A stretch of 64,000 bases of DNA. Source: Candidatus Bathyarchaeota archaeon. GTDB taxonomy: Archaea > Thermoproteota > Bathyarchaeia > Bathyarchaeales > Bathycorpusculaceae. Below the pieces are notes generated by a model. It saw only the letters and a program-made list of their open reading frames with translations. It did not search any database and had not been told where the DNA came from. Positions 26,522 to 34,351 of the stretch are shown piece by piece. Where the stretch lies: assembly GCA_026414485.1 (NCBI GenBank), contig JAOAIX010000002.1:112268-176267 (forward strand). The letters run 5' to 3'. Position numbers and translations under genes: made by a program. Position 1 is the stretch's first letter. Every line of letters begins with the position of its first letter.

Positions 26522-27601
26522 TTGGTTACTGTCTTAAGTTGGGATATAGGCGGCGCAAACACAAAAGCTGCTTTTCTTAAAACAAAAAATGGCAAAATTG
26601 TAGAATTCAAAACTGCCATTGAATATTTCCCCTTTTGGAAACGCAACATCAATCAGTTTTGCGACCTTTTAACTAACCTTAAAGGTGACGTCAGCGGATC
26701 AACAAAAGTTGACCGTGTATCAGTGACTATGACAGCAGAGTTATCAGATGCTTACCGTACTAAACGCGAAGGAGTTCACCACATACTAAATTGCGTGACA
26801 AAAATTTTTGCTGACAGCCCAATTGCGGTTCTGGCTGTTGATGGACGTTTGCTGTCAATTAAAGCTGCCAAATTAGCCCCCCTCAAGGTTGCATCAGCAA
26901 ACTGGGTAGCCACAGCTTGGCTAATTTCACAGTATTTAAGTGACTGTGTGGTTGTTGACGTGGGTAGCACAAGCACCAGCATAACACCAATAATTAATGG
27001 CAAAGTGGCAGCAGAGGGAAAAACAGATTTAGAAAAACTCTCTAATGGTGAACTTGTGTACACAGGTAGCCTAAGAACCAACGTCGCTGCTATTGTCTCT
27101 TCAGTTCCACTGAGAGGAAAAAAGGTGCGTGTTTCGTCAGAGTTATTTGCTCAATCTGGTGACGTGCATCTAATTTTAGGCAACATCACGGAAGCAGAAT
27201 ATACCTGCGAAACAGCAGACGGCAAAGGAAAAACTTTGCACGAGGCTTTAGCGCGGTTAGCGCGTATAGTTTGTGCAGACACAGAGATGCTTGCAGAAAA
27301 AGAAATTGTCCAGCTCGCACAGTACATCTACTCTAGACAATTGTCGCAAATTGCAGAGGGCATAACTCAAGTCTATTCAAAACTGAACGCAAACGCCAAA
27401 ACTATAACGCCAATTGTTGTCACAGGATTGGGTAAAGAGTTTCTTGCAAAAAAAGCCGCGAAAAAAGCCAAAATTAAAAAAATTATAGACATAAATGAGT
27501 TTACCCCCGCTTCAGTTGCGGTACTTTCGCCGGCTGTTGGCTTAGCGTGGATGACGGCAGTAAAAGTGGAAGGAGAAAGAAGACTAATTTGGACGCCGTA
27601 A
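26522..27601 (+). CDS. mfnF: Methanofuran condensing enzyme MfnF
   Basis: Member of the ASKHA/hydantoinase-A-like superfamily that couples activated aminomethylfuran diphosphate to gamma-glutamyltyramine, forming the methanofuran core. It has 359 residues. The phosphate loop is LSWDIGGANTKAA at the N terminus, a second nucleotide motif is VVVDVGSTSTSITPI (about residues 142-156), and the C-terminal VTGLGKEFLAKKAAKK resembles the family adenosine motif. TTG 26522 starts two bases after mfnD. The stop overlaps mfnE by 13 bases. Homologues in methylotrophs are annotated as H4MPT-linked C1 transfer proteins. Confidence 0.9.
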   Translation: MVTVLSWDIGGANTKAAFLKTKNGKIVEFKTAIEYFPFWKRNINQFCDLLTNLKGDVSGSTKVDRVSVTMTAELSDAYRTKREGVHHILNCVTKIFADSPIAVLAVDGRLLSIKAAKLAPLKVASANWVATAWLISQYLSDCVVVDVGSTSTSITPIINGKVAAEGKTDLEKLSNGELVYTGSLRTNVAAIVSSVPLRGKKVRVSSELFAQSGDVHLILGNITEAEYTCETADGKGKTLHEALARLARIVCADTEMLAEKEIVQLAQYIYSRQLSQIAEGITQVYSKLNANAKTITPIVVTGLGKEFLAKKAAKKAKIKKIIDINEFTPASVAVLSPAVGLAWMTAVKVEGERRLIWTP

Positions 27602-28257
27602 TTAAAGTCGGTGGCAGCCTAGCCGAAATGCCTGATGCCCTGAAGGCTTTGTGTACTGCAATAGCAAAACTTGCAACTAAATACAAAATTTTGATTGTTC
27701 CAGGTGGAGGTAAATTCGCTGATGTAGTTCGCGAATATGATAGATGTTTTAAGTTACCACCTAGAATTGCACACCGATTAGCTATCATGGGCATGGATCA
27801 GTATGGTATTATTCTTTCAGAGCTAATTCCGGATGCATGTCTTACTGAAAAACTTGAGAATGTTAACCTCTTTTTTAAGAGAAGGAAAATTCCAGTTTTT
27901 TTGCCAACAAAACTAATGTCTCAAGAGGAAACATTAGAAACATCGTGGGATGTCACGTCTGATTCAATTGCTGCTTTTATAGCAGAAAAAATTCGCGCCA
28001 AAAAAGTTGTGTTAGTGACAGACGTTGATGGAATTTTCGCAGCAGATCCTAAGCAAAATGGCTCTGCACCGTTACTGATGGAAACTACCGTTCAGTGGTT
28101 ACTTTTACAACAAAAAAGAACAAGTGTAGATAAATTTTTGCCAAAATTTCTTTTGCATCATCCAGTTCCTTGCTATGTTGTTAACGGAAAATATCCTGAA
28201 CGAATCGGCGCTGTTTTGTCGGGGCAACGCACTGTTTGCACCCTGTTAAAACTATAA
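27589..28257 (+). CDS. mfnE: [5-(aminomethyl)furan-3-yl]methyl phosphate kinase MfnE
   Basis: Amino-acid-kinase-fold enzyme that phosphorylates aminomethylfuran phosphate to the diphosphate used by MfnF. About 222 residues. The N terminus AVIKVGGSLAEMP carries the Lys and Gly loop for ATP. LIVPGGGKFADVVREYD, SWDVTSDSIAAFIAEKI and LVTDVDGIFAADP are the expected family motifs. TTG 27589 is chosen, because homology starts directly there and GGAAGGAG lies about 13 bases upstream inside mfnF. The longer in-frame reading from 27547 adds non-homologous residues. Last clear mfn gene of the run; MfnC (aminotransferase) is not in this window. Confidence 0.92.
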   Translation: MDAVIKVGGSLAEMPDALKALCTAIAKLATKYKILIVPGGGKFADVVREYDRCFKLPPRIAHRLAIMGMDQYGIILSELIPDACLTEKLENVNLFFKRRKIPVFLPTKLMSQEETLETSWDVTSDSIAAFIAEKIRAKKVVLVTDVDGIFAADPKQNGSAPLLMETTVQWLLLQQKRTSVDKFLPKFLLHHPVPCYVVNGKYPERIGAVLSGQRTVCTLLKL

Positions 28258-28293
28258 AAGCACACGCCTCTAATTATTGGATAGTGTGATTCT

Positions 28294-29053
28294 TTGCAAA
28301 AGATAACTACCTCTCAAGTTGCGATTGTTAAAGGTGAGCGAGGGCATGAACCTGTTTTTCGAGCCCTTGATCTTATTGACTACAAAAATGCTTTTACTGG
28401 ATATGACCAAGCACTCATTAAAATCTTTACCTATCAAGGTTTATGTTGTTGAATCTGACGCTTCTTTAACTGATGCGGACAAGGCTTTTGTGACAACGGG
28501 GATGAAGGCTATGTGCGCTCGACACGGCGTGGAATGCCTTAACCTGAGACATTTGAGAGCTAAAATCAAACTGAAAGTGCCAAATGGTGAAGTTCTAAGC
28601 AGCATTACAGTGCCTCAAATTGTTACAACTTCTGCAATCATTAGCGCTGCAAAGCTCAAAACTCATGTAAATACTAAAGTTACGTTGGGCATGAAAAATT
28701 TGTTTGGTTTACTGCCTGATAAATTTAAAGCTAAATATCACGCTTTGGGTATAAGTACTGTGATTGTTGATGTAAACACCGTTATCAAACCAGTTTTAAC
28801 CGTAATAGACGGTTTCGTCGGAATGGAAGGTAAAGGACCAATTAATGGTACACCTGTAAAAATGGATCTAGTTATAGCGGGCAAAGATGTAGTTGCTACT
28901 GATGCTGTTGCTAGCTTGGTAATGGGCGTCGACCCTTACAAAGTTAAGCACATTTATAGAGCCTATGAAAAAGGCTTGGGCAACTTAAATTTCCAAGTAT
29001 TGGGCGAACAAATTGACGCTGTAGCAAGAACCTTTAAGACTGACTCAAAATAG
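28294..29053 (+). pseudogene. DUF362 protein, interrupted by frameshift/deletion
   Basis: DUF362-family gene split between two frames. From TTG 28294 frame 1 encodes a clear family N terminus (QVAIVKGERGHEPVFRALD, then GYDQALIK) and stops at 28450-28452. The rest (LPIKVYVVESDASLTDADKA, AAKLKTHVNTKVTLGMKN and so on) is in frame 2, from about 28418 to the stop at 29053. The N-terminal residues of the long frame-2 reading from 28319 are non-homologous. Intact relatives, as I recall them, have a few tens of residues between LIK and the PIKV strand that are missing here. This suggests a deletion near ATTAAAATC (28417-28425) that also broke the frame. The rest looks undamaged, so the event is recent or an assembly error. 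Confidence 0.8.
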
Positions 29054-29121
29054 GTTGCGAGTAAAGAAAATTATTAAAGCATGGATTAAGGAGCTAGCAC
29101 ATTATTAAAAGAGGTAAGTGT

Positions 29122-30522
29122 ATGAAAAGCAAACTTACCGTGGCAAAATTCGGTGGCAGCTTACTTGATGCTGAGGGCCAAGGCATCGCAAAGATCCTAA
29201 AACAAATACAGCAATTAAAAAACCCAGATTCCGCCGGTCCCATAACCGTTTTTTCAGCTCCAACAGGCTGCACAGATACTTTAATTAAAATCGGTGAATC
29301 TTACGCGCAAACAACTTGTCCGCTTTCCACAGAGCCCATCTTTAGCATTTACAGGCATATAGCACAAACCTACGTTAAAGCCCCCTACATTGAACAGGCA
29401 AATGCCAAGCTTGCTGATTGCAGAAAAATAGCTGAAGACGCATTAAAATCAGTTAATAAGCGGTTCACCGGTCATATTAAAGCCAAAGTACTTGCCCTAG
29501 GAGGAGAATTTTCAACAGCCATATTGATGAATTATGTAATGAAAAGCTACAACCTTGACTCGTGTTGTCTACCAATGAAAGAATGGCCTGTTGTAACTGA
29601 TGACAATTTTGAAGATGCAACCCCAAATTATGAATTAAGTAGAGAGCGCTTATCTTGCCTTTTAGATCCTTTGGAAAAAGGCAAAGTAATTTCGATGGCA
29701 GGTTTTATGGGCGTTACCGCTGATGGGTTAGAAACAGTTTTAGGTCGAGGTGGCTCAGATCTGACCGCAGTTTTTGTTTCCTGTCTACTTAAAGGTAAAT
29801 ATGATGTAGACACTTTGCTGTACAAAGATGTACCTATTCAGAGTGCGGATCCAAAGGTAGTTAAAGGACAAAAAACACAACATGTGAAAGATTTGACTTA
29901 TAACGAGGCACATAAAGCCTCCATAATGGGCATGAAAATTGTCCAAGGCTCGGCTATTGCATTAGCGAGGCAATTTGAGCAGAAACTACATGTGATACCA
30001 ATCGACGACCCCTCACGATATTCAGTAATCCAATCCAAAACCGAGGATCAAACAGTAGTCAAATGCTTGACAGGAAAAACAGGCTGTGCGATATTATCAA
30101 TGAGAGATGAAAAAAGTCGTTCCTTCGAAGATTCTTTGAGAATCTGGGAAAAAAGAAACGACTTTATTGATTTGGGAGCAGAAACACTGGAAACGGGTGA
30201 GCGAATTCGCGATTTCTTATTTCTTGACTCCGAGTTCTTAAAAAAGAACGAAGAAAGACTGAAAGAGTTTGACAAAAAATTGAGTATTGAATTTGGTTTA
30301 GGTGTAGTTACATTGATAGGCGATAAGATGAAAGATTCTCCAGGCGTGGCCTCGTTAGCGATAAGTGCTATCCAAGGCATCAACATTAAAAGAGGTGTTT
30401 TTGCACCTCACACTAGTCAGATAATGATTGTTGTTGAGGATAAAAATGTTAAGCCGACTGTCGCAGCAATACACCAGAAATGGGCCGAATTAAACAAGCC
30501 GCATAGCAAAAACAATTTTTAA
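29122..30522 (+). CDS. Aspartate kinase
   Basis: Amino-acid-kinase-fold enzyme (466 residues) for the first step of Lys/Thr/Met synthesis. The ATP loop VAKFGGSLL is at residues 7-15. GFMGVTADGLETVLGRGGSD carries the substrate and phosphate motifs. A tandem ACT regulatory part follows (LGVVTLIGDKMKDSPGV, then ISAIQGINIKRGVFAPHTSQ), the layout of feedback-regulated archaeal aspartokinases. The SD AGAGGTAAG precedes ATG 29122. It lies 68 bases after the broken DUF362 gene and could be transcribed with the mfn genes, although the metabolic link is not obvious. Confidence 0.88.
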   Translation: MKSKLTVAKFGGSLLDAEGQGIAKILKQIQQLKNPDSAGPITVFSAPTGCTDTLIKIGESYAQTTCPLSTEPIFSIYRHIAQTYVKAPYIEQANAKLADCRKIAEDALKSVNKRFTGHIKAKVLALGGEFSTAILMNYVMKSYNLDSCCLPMKEWPVVTDDNFEDATPNYELSRERLSCLLDPLEKGKVISMAGFMGVTADGLETVLGRGGSDLTAVFVSCLLKGKYDVDTLLYKDVPIQSADPKVVKGQKTQHVKDLTYNEAHKASIMGMKIVQGSAIALARQFEQKLHVIPIDDPSRYSVIQSKTEDQTVVKCLTGKTGCAILSMRDEKSRSFEDSLRIWEKRNDFIDLGAETLETGERIRDFLFLDSEFLKKNEERLKEFDKKLSIEFGLGVVTLIGDKMKDSPGVASLAISAIQGINIKRGVFAPHTSQIMIVVEDKNVKPTVAAIHQKWAELNKPHSKNNF

Positions 30523-30589
30523 CCCCCTTTTTCAACTATTTAACTTTTTAGGAATCATAAAAGAATAGATTTTTTTGTAAAAAAGAGGT

Positions 30590-31711
30590 TTAGTTTCGCA
30601 GTACTTCTGCAAAAGTTACAAGCTCAACATTCAGTGCAGGTTTCACTGCTTCAGATATGCGGGACGCGACTATACGTTTGATATTTTTTTCGCTAGCTAT
30701 ATCTACAATTCTTTGGGTAATTATGCCATCAAATATAACTGTGTCTACTCCCGTAAGTTGCTGAAGCCTCTCCGCTAGTTGGCTAACAGGCATTCGTTCT
30801 ATAGGTTCAACGTTTTCATTCAGCAAAACTGCTTCAAGCGAACCTTGGAGAGATTTGGTTGTTTCTATTATTAACTCTGGATATTCGACTTTTGGCTTTT
30901 CAGCCTTTTTAGGTTTAAACAAGTCAGCGACAGCAACACGTTTTTCCAACGCTTCCGTGATTTCTTTGCAGTTACATTCTTCTATTTCTTTACCTCGGGG
31001 CGCGCGCCCAACATATTTTATGTTGGTTACTTGCAAAAGCTCTTTTAGAATCAAATCTCCGCCACGGTCGCCATCCAGAAGCGCGGTTGCTTCTTTTTCT
31101 TTAGTTAACTTTTTTATGGATTCTGGAATTTTAGCTCCTTCAAGGGCAACCGTGTTGAGAATGCCACACCGCATAAGATTAATAATGTCTGCTCTACCTT
31201 CAACAATTATAATTTCTTTGCTGTTTTCAAGAGCTGGTCCAGCTGGAAGTTCATCAGGACCGTACTTTTCTACTTTGCCCATTTTCATTGTGTCGCTGAT
31301 TTCTTTGTAAACTTCGTCAACAGAAGGCATGGATTCGACATTCCATTTGTGCAAAATTTCTTTAGCGCGGTCGATGATTATTTTTCGTCTTGCTTCACGG
31401 ATATCTTCAATTTTGTCCAAAACAACTTTTGCGCTGCATGGTCCTACTCGATTAATGCTTTCCACGCTCGCAGCTATTAATGCAGTGGACACCCGATCTA
31501 AACTAGTAGGTATGGTGATTGCGCCATTAGTGCGGTCATTTTTACTGTGCAGTTCAATCTCAATTCTGCCAATACGACCTGTTTTTTGCAGTTCTCTAAG
31601 GTCAAGTTCGGGTCCAAAGAGGCCTTCGGTTTGACCAAAAACTGCTCCTATAACGTCAGGTTTCTCAACTACTCCGTCTATTTCAAATCTTGCGTGTATA
31701 ACATACTTTAT
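30590..31711 (-). CDS. dnaG: DNA primase DnaG, archaeal type
   Basis: Archaeal DnaG-like Toprim protein, associated with the exosome and possibly with priming. The conserved N terminus reads KYVIHARFEIDGVVEKPDV, GQTEGLFGPELDLRELQ and TGRIGRIEI. The Toprim centre is IIIVEGRADIINLM with TALLDGDRGGD and YVGRAPRGKE. The C-terminal domain carries SRISEAVKPALNVELV. The first canonical start in frame is GTG 31492, but 73 further codons of perfectly conserved DnaG sequence lie upstream, back to ATA 31711. The frame stays open to a stop at 31759 with no ATG, GTG or TTG. The conserved part is annotated; the real start is probably a non-canonical codon between 31711 and 31744. See findings. Confidence 0.93.
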   Translation of the reverse strand: MKYVIHARFEIDGVVEKPDVIGAVFGQTEGLFGPELDLRELQKTGRIGRIEIELHSKNDRTNGAITIPTSLDRVSTALIAASVESINRVGPCSAKVVLDKIEDIREARRKIIIDRAKEILHKWNVESMPSVDEVYKEISDTMKMGKVEKYGPDELPAGPALENSKEIIIVEGRADIINLMRCGILNTVALEGAKIPESIKKLTKEKEATALLDGDRGGDLILKELLQVTNIKYVGRAPRGKEIEECNCKEITEALEKRVAVADLFKPKKAEKPKVEYPELIIETTKSLQGSLEAVLLNENVEPIERMPVSQLAERLQQLTGVDTVIFDGIITQRIVDIASEKNIKRIVASRISEAVKPALNVELVTFAEVLRN

Positions 31712-32349
31712 AGTAAAGGTTTGGGATTGCCCCGTAAGCGTTATCCTCCGTGATTTTTATAGATTTTAGTTAGATTCAATCGCATGATGCAATGTTTATT
31801 GCAACATGTGATTATTATCAGGTTACTATTACCTAATAATATTTTAGCGTGAGCGTATTTAATAATACTTGTGGTGTGAGCAACAAAACTCAGCGTGGCT
31901 ACCAGTTTGTCAAACTTTCAACTTAAAAAAACATATTTGTCCAAACTGAGTCTAAGCCTGAATGTTGCCAACAACTTTCAGCCAATTGTTGACTTACTGC
32001 CATTTTCTGCCCCGTTTGATATTATCTCCCGAGACCGATTTGGCAGTAGGTCAATGGACCACTGTCCCTTGTTGACACATTCCAGCCTGCTTCTCAGTTT
32101 GAACGAAATAATTTATGCTTAAAATCCGATATAAAGTTGTTTGAACAATCAAAATACTATTTTTAGCTTAAAAAAGGTTGTTTTTGACAGAACTGATTAA
32201 AAATTGGTACGGAGACCCATCAAACCTTTCTAAACCATGGAGTTTATATAAATGAACTCGCCTACAAAACTTTCAAATTTTTATTTAGAAAGTATAGCTT
32301 AAATTTATATACTTTTTAATTCCCTAAATTGATTTAGTTTCCTGAATAG

Positions 32350-32379
32350 GGCGTTACCTCAGACATCGGAGGTAACGCC
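32350..32379 (+). promoter_or_regulatory. SD-sequestering leader hairpin
   Basis: Perfect 11-bp stem GGCGTTACCTC (32350-32360) with GAGGTAACGCC (32369-32379) and an 8-base loop. The right arm contains the strong Shine-Dalgarno sequence GGAGGT (32368-32373), six bases before a GTG. When folded, the ribosome-binding site would be hidden. No T-run follows, so it is not a terminator. It lies just downstream of a plausible promoter. Confidence 0.6.
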
Positions 32380-32439
32380 GTGAAGTCAAAAGGTGGTTTA
32401 AATAGGAGGAAGTGGCAAGAAATTTTAGTATTTATTTAA
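32380..32439 (+). CDS. Leader mini-ORF (19 aa)
   Basis: GTG 32380 opens a 19-codon ORF (KSKGGLNRRKWQEILVFI after the start, stop 32437-32439). It is preceded at ideal spacing by GGAGGT. It ends 34 bases before the ATG of the nuclease-like gene at 32474, which has its own weaker SD (AGGTAA). It could be a leader peptide that couples or tunes translation of that gene, or the N-terminal remnant of a decayed membrane protein. Peptide identity unknown. Confidence 0.4.
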   Translation: MKSKGGLNRRKWQEILVFI

Positions 32440-32473
32440 GTTTAGGTACATGTTTTTTAGGTAACGGTTCAAA

Positions 32474-33220
32474 ATGGTCAATAATCGTGACGAAGAAAAA
32501 TTTGTGCATGATCTAAATGTTTTACTCACAAGATTAACAACAGATATGAGTAACAATGCAGCTCATAAACTTAAGAGTCTCCATGAGACTCTCCTTCAGT
32601 TGCACAAAGAAAACGTTGTTAAAATCAATCATTCAGTAATGGAGCTTGTTTGTGCAAAATACCTCATCCTTAAAGAGTACACAGTAAGACTTGAACAAAA
32701 ACTGAGTGACATCTTGACCTGCGACCTTCTCGCAATAAAAGGTTATGGTAATCTAATTGTGGAAATTGAAACAGGTTATATTCCACCTGAGCATGCAATG
32801 GATCCTCTAACTTATACTTACGCGCGCCTAGCCAGTAAAATAATTCGTTATAGCTGTTTTTCAGGCAAATTCGCTATAGGTGTTCCACCGCATTATATCT
32901 TACCCTTGCCGAGAGTTCTTACTTTACCGCCAAAGAAAAGAACACCCCAAGGTATAGAAGAGATAAAAAATCTGTGCGATTGGTATTATCAAAATCCACC
33001 AGTAACTGAAGAAGAAATCAAAAACGCGCGGATACATGAGATTTACGTAATTGATGTAGATCGAACTACTGTTCAAGCAATGGATCCTACTACCTACATG
33101 AAACGCGCCTTACATAAAGGTGTCATATTCACCCTTAAAGAAGAGCCTATTACAAAACAGGCTAAGCGTCGTCGTTATCTCACTAAAGGTATTGAAAAGT
33201 TAGATAGATACCTCATTTAA
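32474..33220 (+). CDS. Conserved archaeal PD-(D/E)XK-like protein
   Basis: A 248-residue cytosolic protein. The central block ELVCAKYLILKEYTVRLEQ, CDLLAIKGYGNLIVEIETG and YARLASKIIRYS has the order of a restriction-endonuclease-like fold: a helix with Glu, an acidic Asp before a strand, then a strand with E-x-E. The last motif lacks the usual lysine, so catalysis is doubtful. The C-terminal third is basic (ITKQAKRRRYLTKG). I recall similar unnamed proteins in TACK archaea, but no function. Its start region is preceded by the hairpin and mini-ORF; ATG 32474 has AGGTAA about 11 bases upstream. Confidence 0.65.
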   Translation: MVNNRDEEKFVHDLNVLLTRLTTDMSNNAAHKLKSLHETLLQLHKENVVKINHSVMELVCAKYLILKEYTVRLEQKLSDILTCDLLAIKGYGNLIVEIETGYIPPEHAMDPLTYTYARLASKIIRYSCFSGKFAIGVPPHYILPLPRVLTLPPKKRTPQGIEEIKNLCDWYYQNPPVTEEEIKNARIHEIYVIDVDRTTVQAMDPTTYMKRALHKGVIFTLKEEPITKQAKRRRYLTKGIEKLDRYLI

Positions 33221-33245
33221 TTGTACAAAGGCTGAGTATTATCCA

Positions 33246-33500
33246 ATGAACTATTATGTATACATCATTTTATGTAATAACGGTAGCTTCTACACGGGCT
33301 ATACGAAAAATGTTGCCAAAAGACTTAAGCTGCATTTAAACGGTAAGGGCGCAAGATACACAAAAATGCATCCTCCACAAGAAATTGTTTACATTGAGCA
33401 GTTCACCTCCAGAACTGAGGCAATGCGTCGAGAAAAAATTATTAAAAAGCTCAGCCACAAACAAAAAGCCGCTCTTATTACAATGCATAAAAAAAGGTAA
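33246..33500 (+). CDS. GIY-YIG nuclease-domain protein (YhbQ-like)
   Basis: An 84-residue stand-alone GIY-YIG domain. The motif appears as YVYIILCNNGSFYTGYTKN (Tyr-Val-Tyr in place of GIY, YTGYT in place of YIG), followed by the catalytic Arg in AKRLKLH, Lys/Asn in LNGKGARYTK and the Glu in TEAMRREKIIKKL. This is the pattern of the UPF0213/YhbQ group, whose biological role is unsettled (DNA repair or nuclease activity has been proposed). It starts 25 bases after the upstream nuclease-like gene and is probably cotranscribed. Confidence 0.9.
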   Translation: MNYYVYIILCNNGSFYTGYTKNVAKRLKLHLNGKGARYTKMHPPQEIVYIEQFTSRTEAMRREKIIKKLSHKQKAALITMHKKR

Positions 33501-33626
33501 AGTCTTTTTTTCTATAATAACTTTGTCTGTCTTTTAAACTGAATTTTAAGTCAATATCTGGCTTTCACAAGTTAGTTAAATGACTAGCCCTTTAGTATGT
33601 CACATAAAAAAGGTGGATGAAATACT

Positions 33627-33803
33627 TTGAAACCAAACAGCTTATGTGATGGTAGAACAACGCTTGAAACTCAAATGGCAGCAGTATTTGCTGATAAAAT
33701 CAAGGTACTTTCGACAGATTTACAAAAAATATTGATAGATGACATGGTTACCGCGTTTGAAAATAGGTTAAATGTGTTAAACAAAATTCAAAAAAACATC
33801 TAA
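33627..33803 (+). CDS. Small conserved-looking helical protein, 58 aa
   Basis: Short gene below normal ORF-size cutoffs. TTG 33627 (GGTGG SD about 10 bases upstream) opens 58 codons. The product is a helical, amphipathic protein: LETQMAAVFADKIKVLSTDL, then QKILIDDMVTAFENRLNVL. It has no cysteines or membrane segment, and its heptad-like pattern suggests a small dimer or a partner protein. I have the impression of similar small proteins in related archaea but cannot name a family. It stands between the GIY-YIG gene and a winged-helix gene. Confidence 0.6.
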   Translation: MKPNSLCDGRTTLETQMAAVFADKIKVLSTDLQKILIDDMVTAFENRLNVLNKIQKNI

Positions 33804-33904
33804 AGTTAAAGTTCAAACCGCAGAAAAACCATGGAGATTTAATACATAAAAGCTATATACCTAAAAAAATAAAAAATGAGACGCCGAAGAATCGCCGTGG
33901 GAAA

Positions 33905-34198
33905 ATGAGACGCTCTAAGCTTGAGATGTATATTGATATTCTGAAGGTGCTGGCGCACCGTGGCCCGCTGAAGCTTACCCACATAATGTATAAAGCCAAC
34001 GTTAACTGCAGCGTACTAAAAGAGTACCTAGACTTCCTCATAAAACAAGGACTCATAGAAGAACGAACCATCGGAAAAAACAGAACAGTCTACGCAAACA
34101 CGCAAAAAGGCATTACTGTTCTTAAGTACTTCAGAGAACTAAGTACAGCACTTCCACTAGTGGAAGAAAAAGGCAAAATCCAAAACTTCCCCTATTAA
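33905..34198 (+). CDS. Winged-helix DNA-binding protein
   Basis: A 97-residue winged-helix protein resembling the Sso10a-like/wHTH group common in TACK archaea. Helices 1-2 read EMYIDILKVLAHRGPLKLTH, the recognition helix is NCSVLKEYLDFLIKQGLIEE and the wing is KNRTVYANTQKGITVL. The tail is short. It is probably a transcription factor or chromatin-associated protein; the target is unknown. ATG 33905 overlaps the stop of a 10-codon upstream ORF (33876-33908, MRRRRIAVGK) as ATGA. TATA-like GCTATATAC sits at 33852-33860. Confidence 0.82.
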   Translation: MRRSKLEMYIDILKVLAHRGPLKLTHIMYKANVNCSVLKEYLDFLIKQGLIEERTIGKNRTVYANTQKGITVLKYFRELSTALPLVEEKGKIQNFPY

Positions 34199-34351
34199 AA
34201 ACCACTCATTAACTTTTAAAATCACATCAATGTATTGTATTCCACGAAGGCGTCATTTTTCAACTCATAAGACACAGCCAAAAAGGATAAAGACGTGTGT
34301 ACTGCAGCTGAAAACGGCGTTACAGAGATAAAATGGGCAACAATCTAAAAG

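Larger units (their letters stand above)
31760..32473. other. Long intergenic region with leader elements
   Basis: About 700 bases between the divergent dnaG and the gene at 32474. The left part holds the dnaG promoter (TATA-like CTATAAAAAT on the minus strand, about 31753-31762). A 75-codon ORF at 31895-32122 has no coding character that I recognise. A short inverted repeat (CAGTTTG/CAAACTG, about 31901-31956) and CAACAA/TTGTTG pairs suggest local structure, but no known RNA is recognised. The right part holds an AT-rich TATA-like stretch (TTTATATAC, about 32305), a strong hairpin and a mini-ORF, listed separately. Confidence 0.5.

Noticed and set aside
30855..31310. Forward ORF of 151 codons
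   Set aside because: Antisense to dnaG; low-complexity Ser-rich shadow translation.
31895..32122. 75-codon ORF in the intergenic region
   Set aside because: No SD, no recognisable fold or family; kept only as part of the intergenic description.
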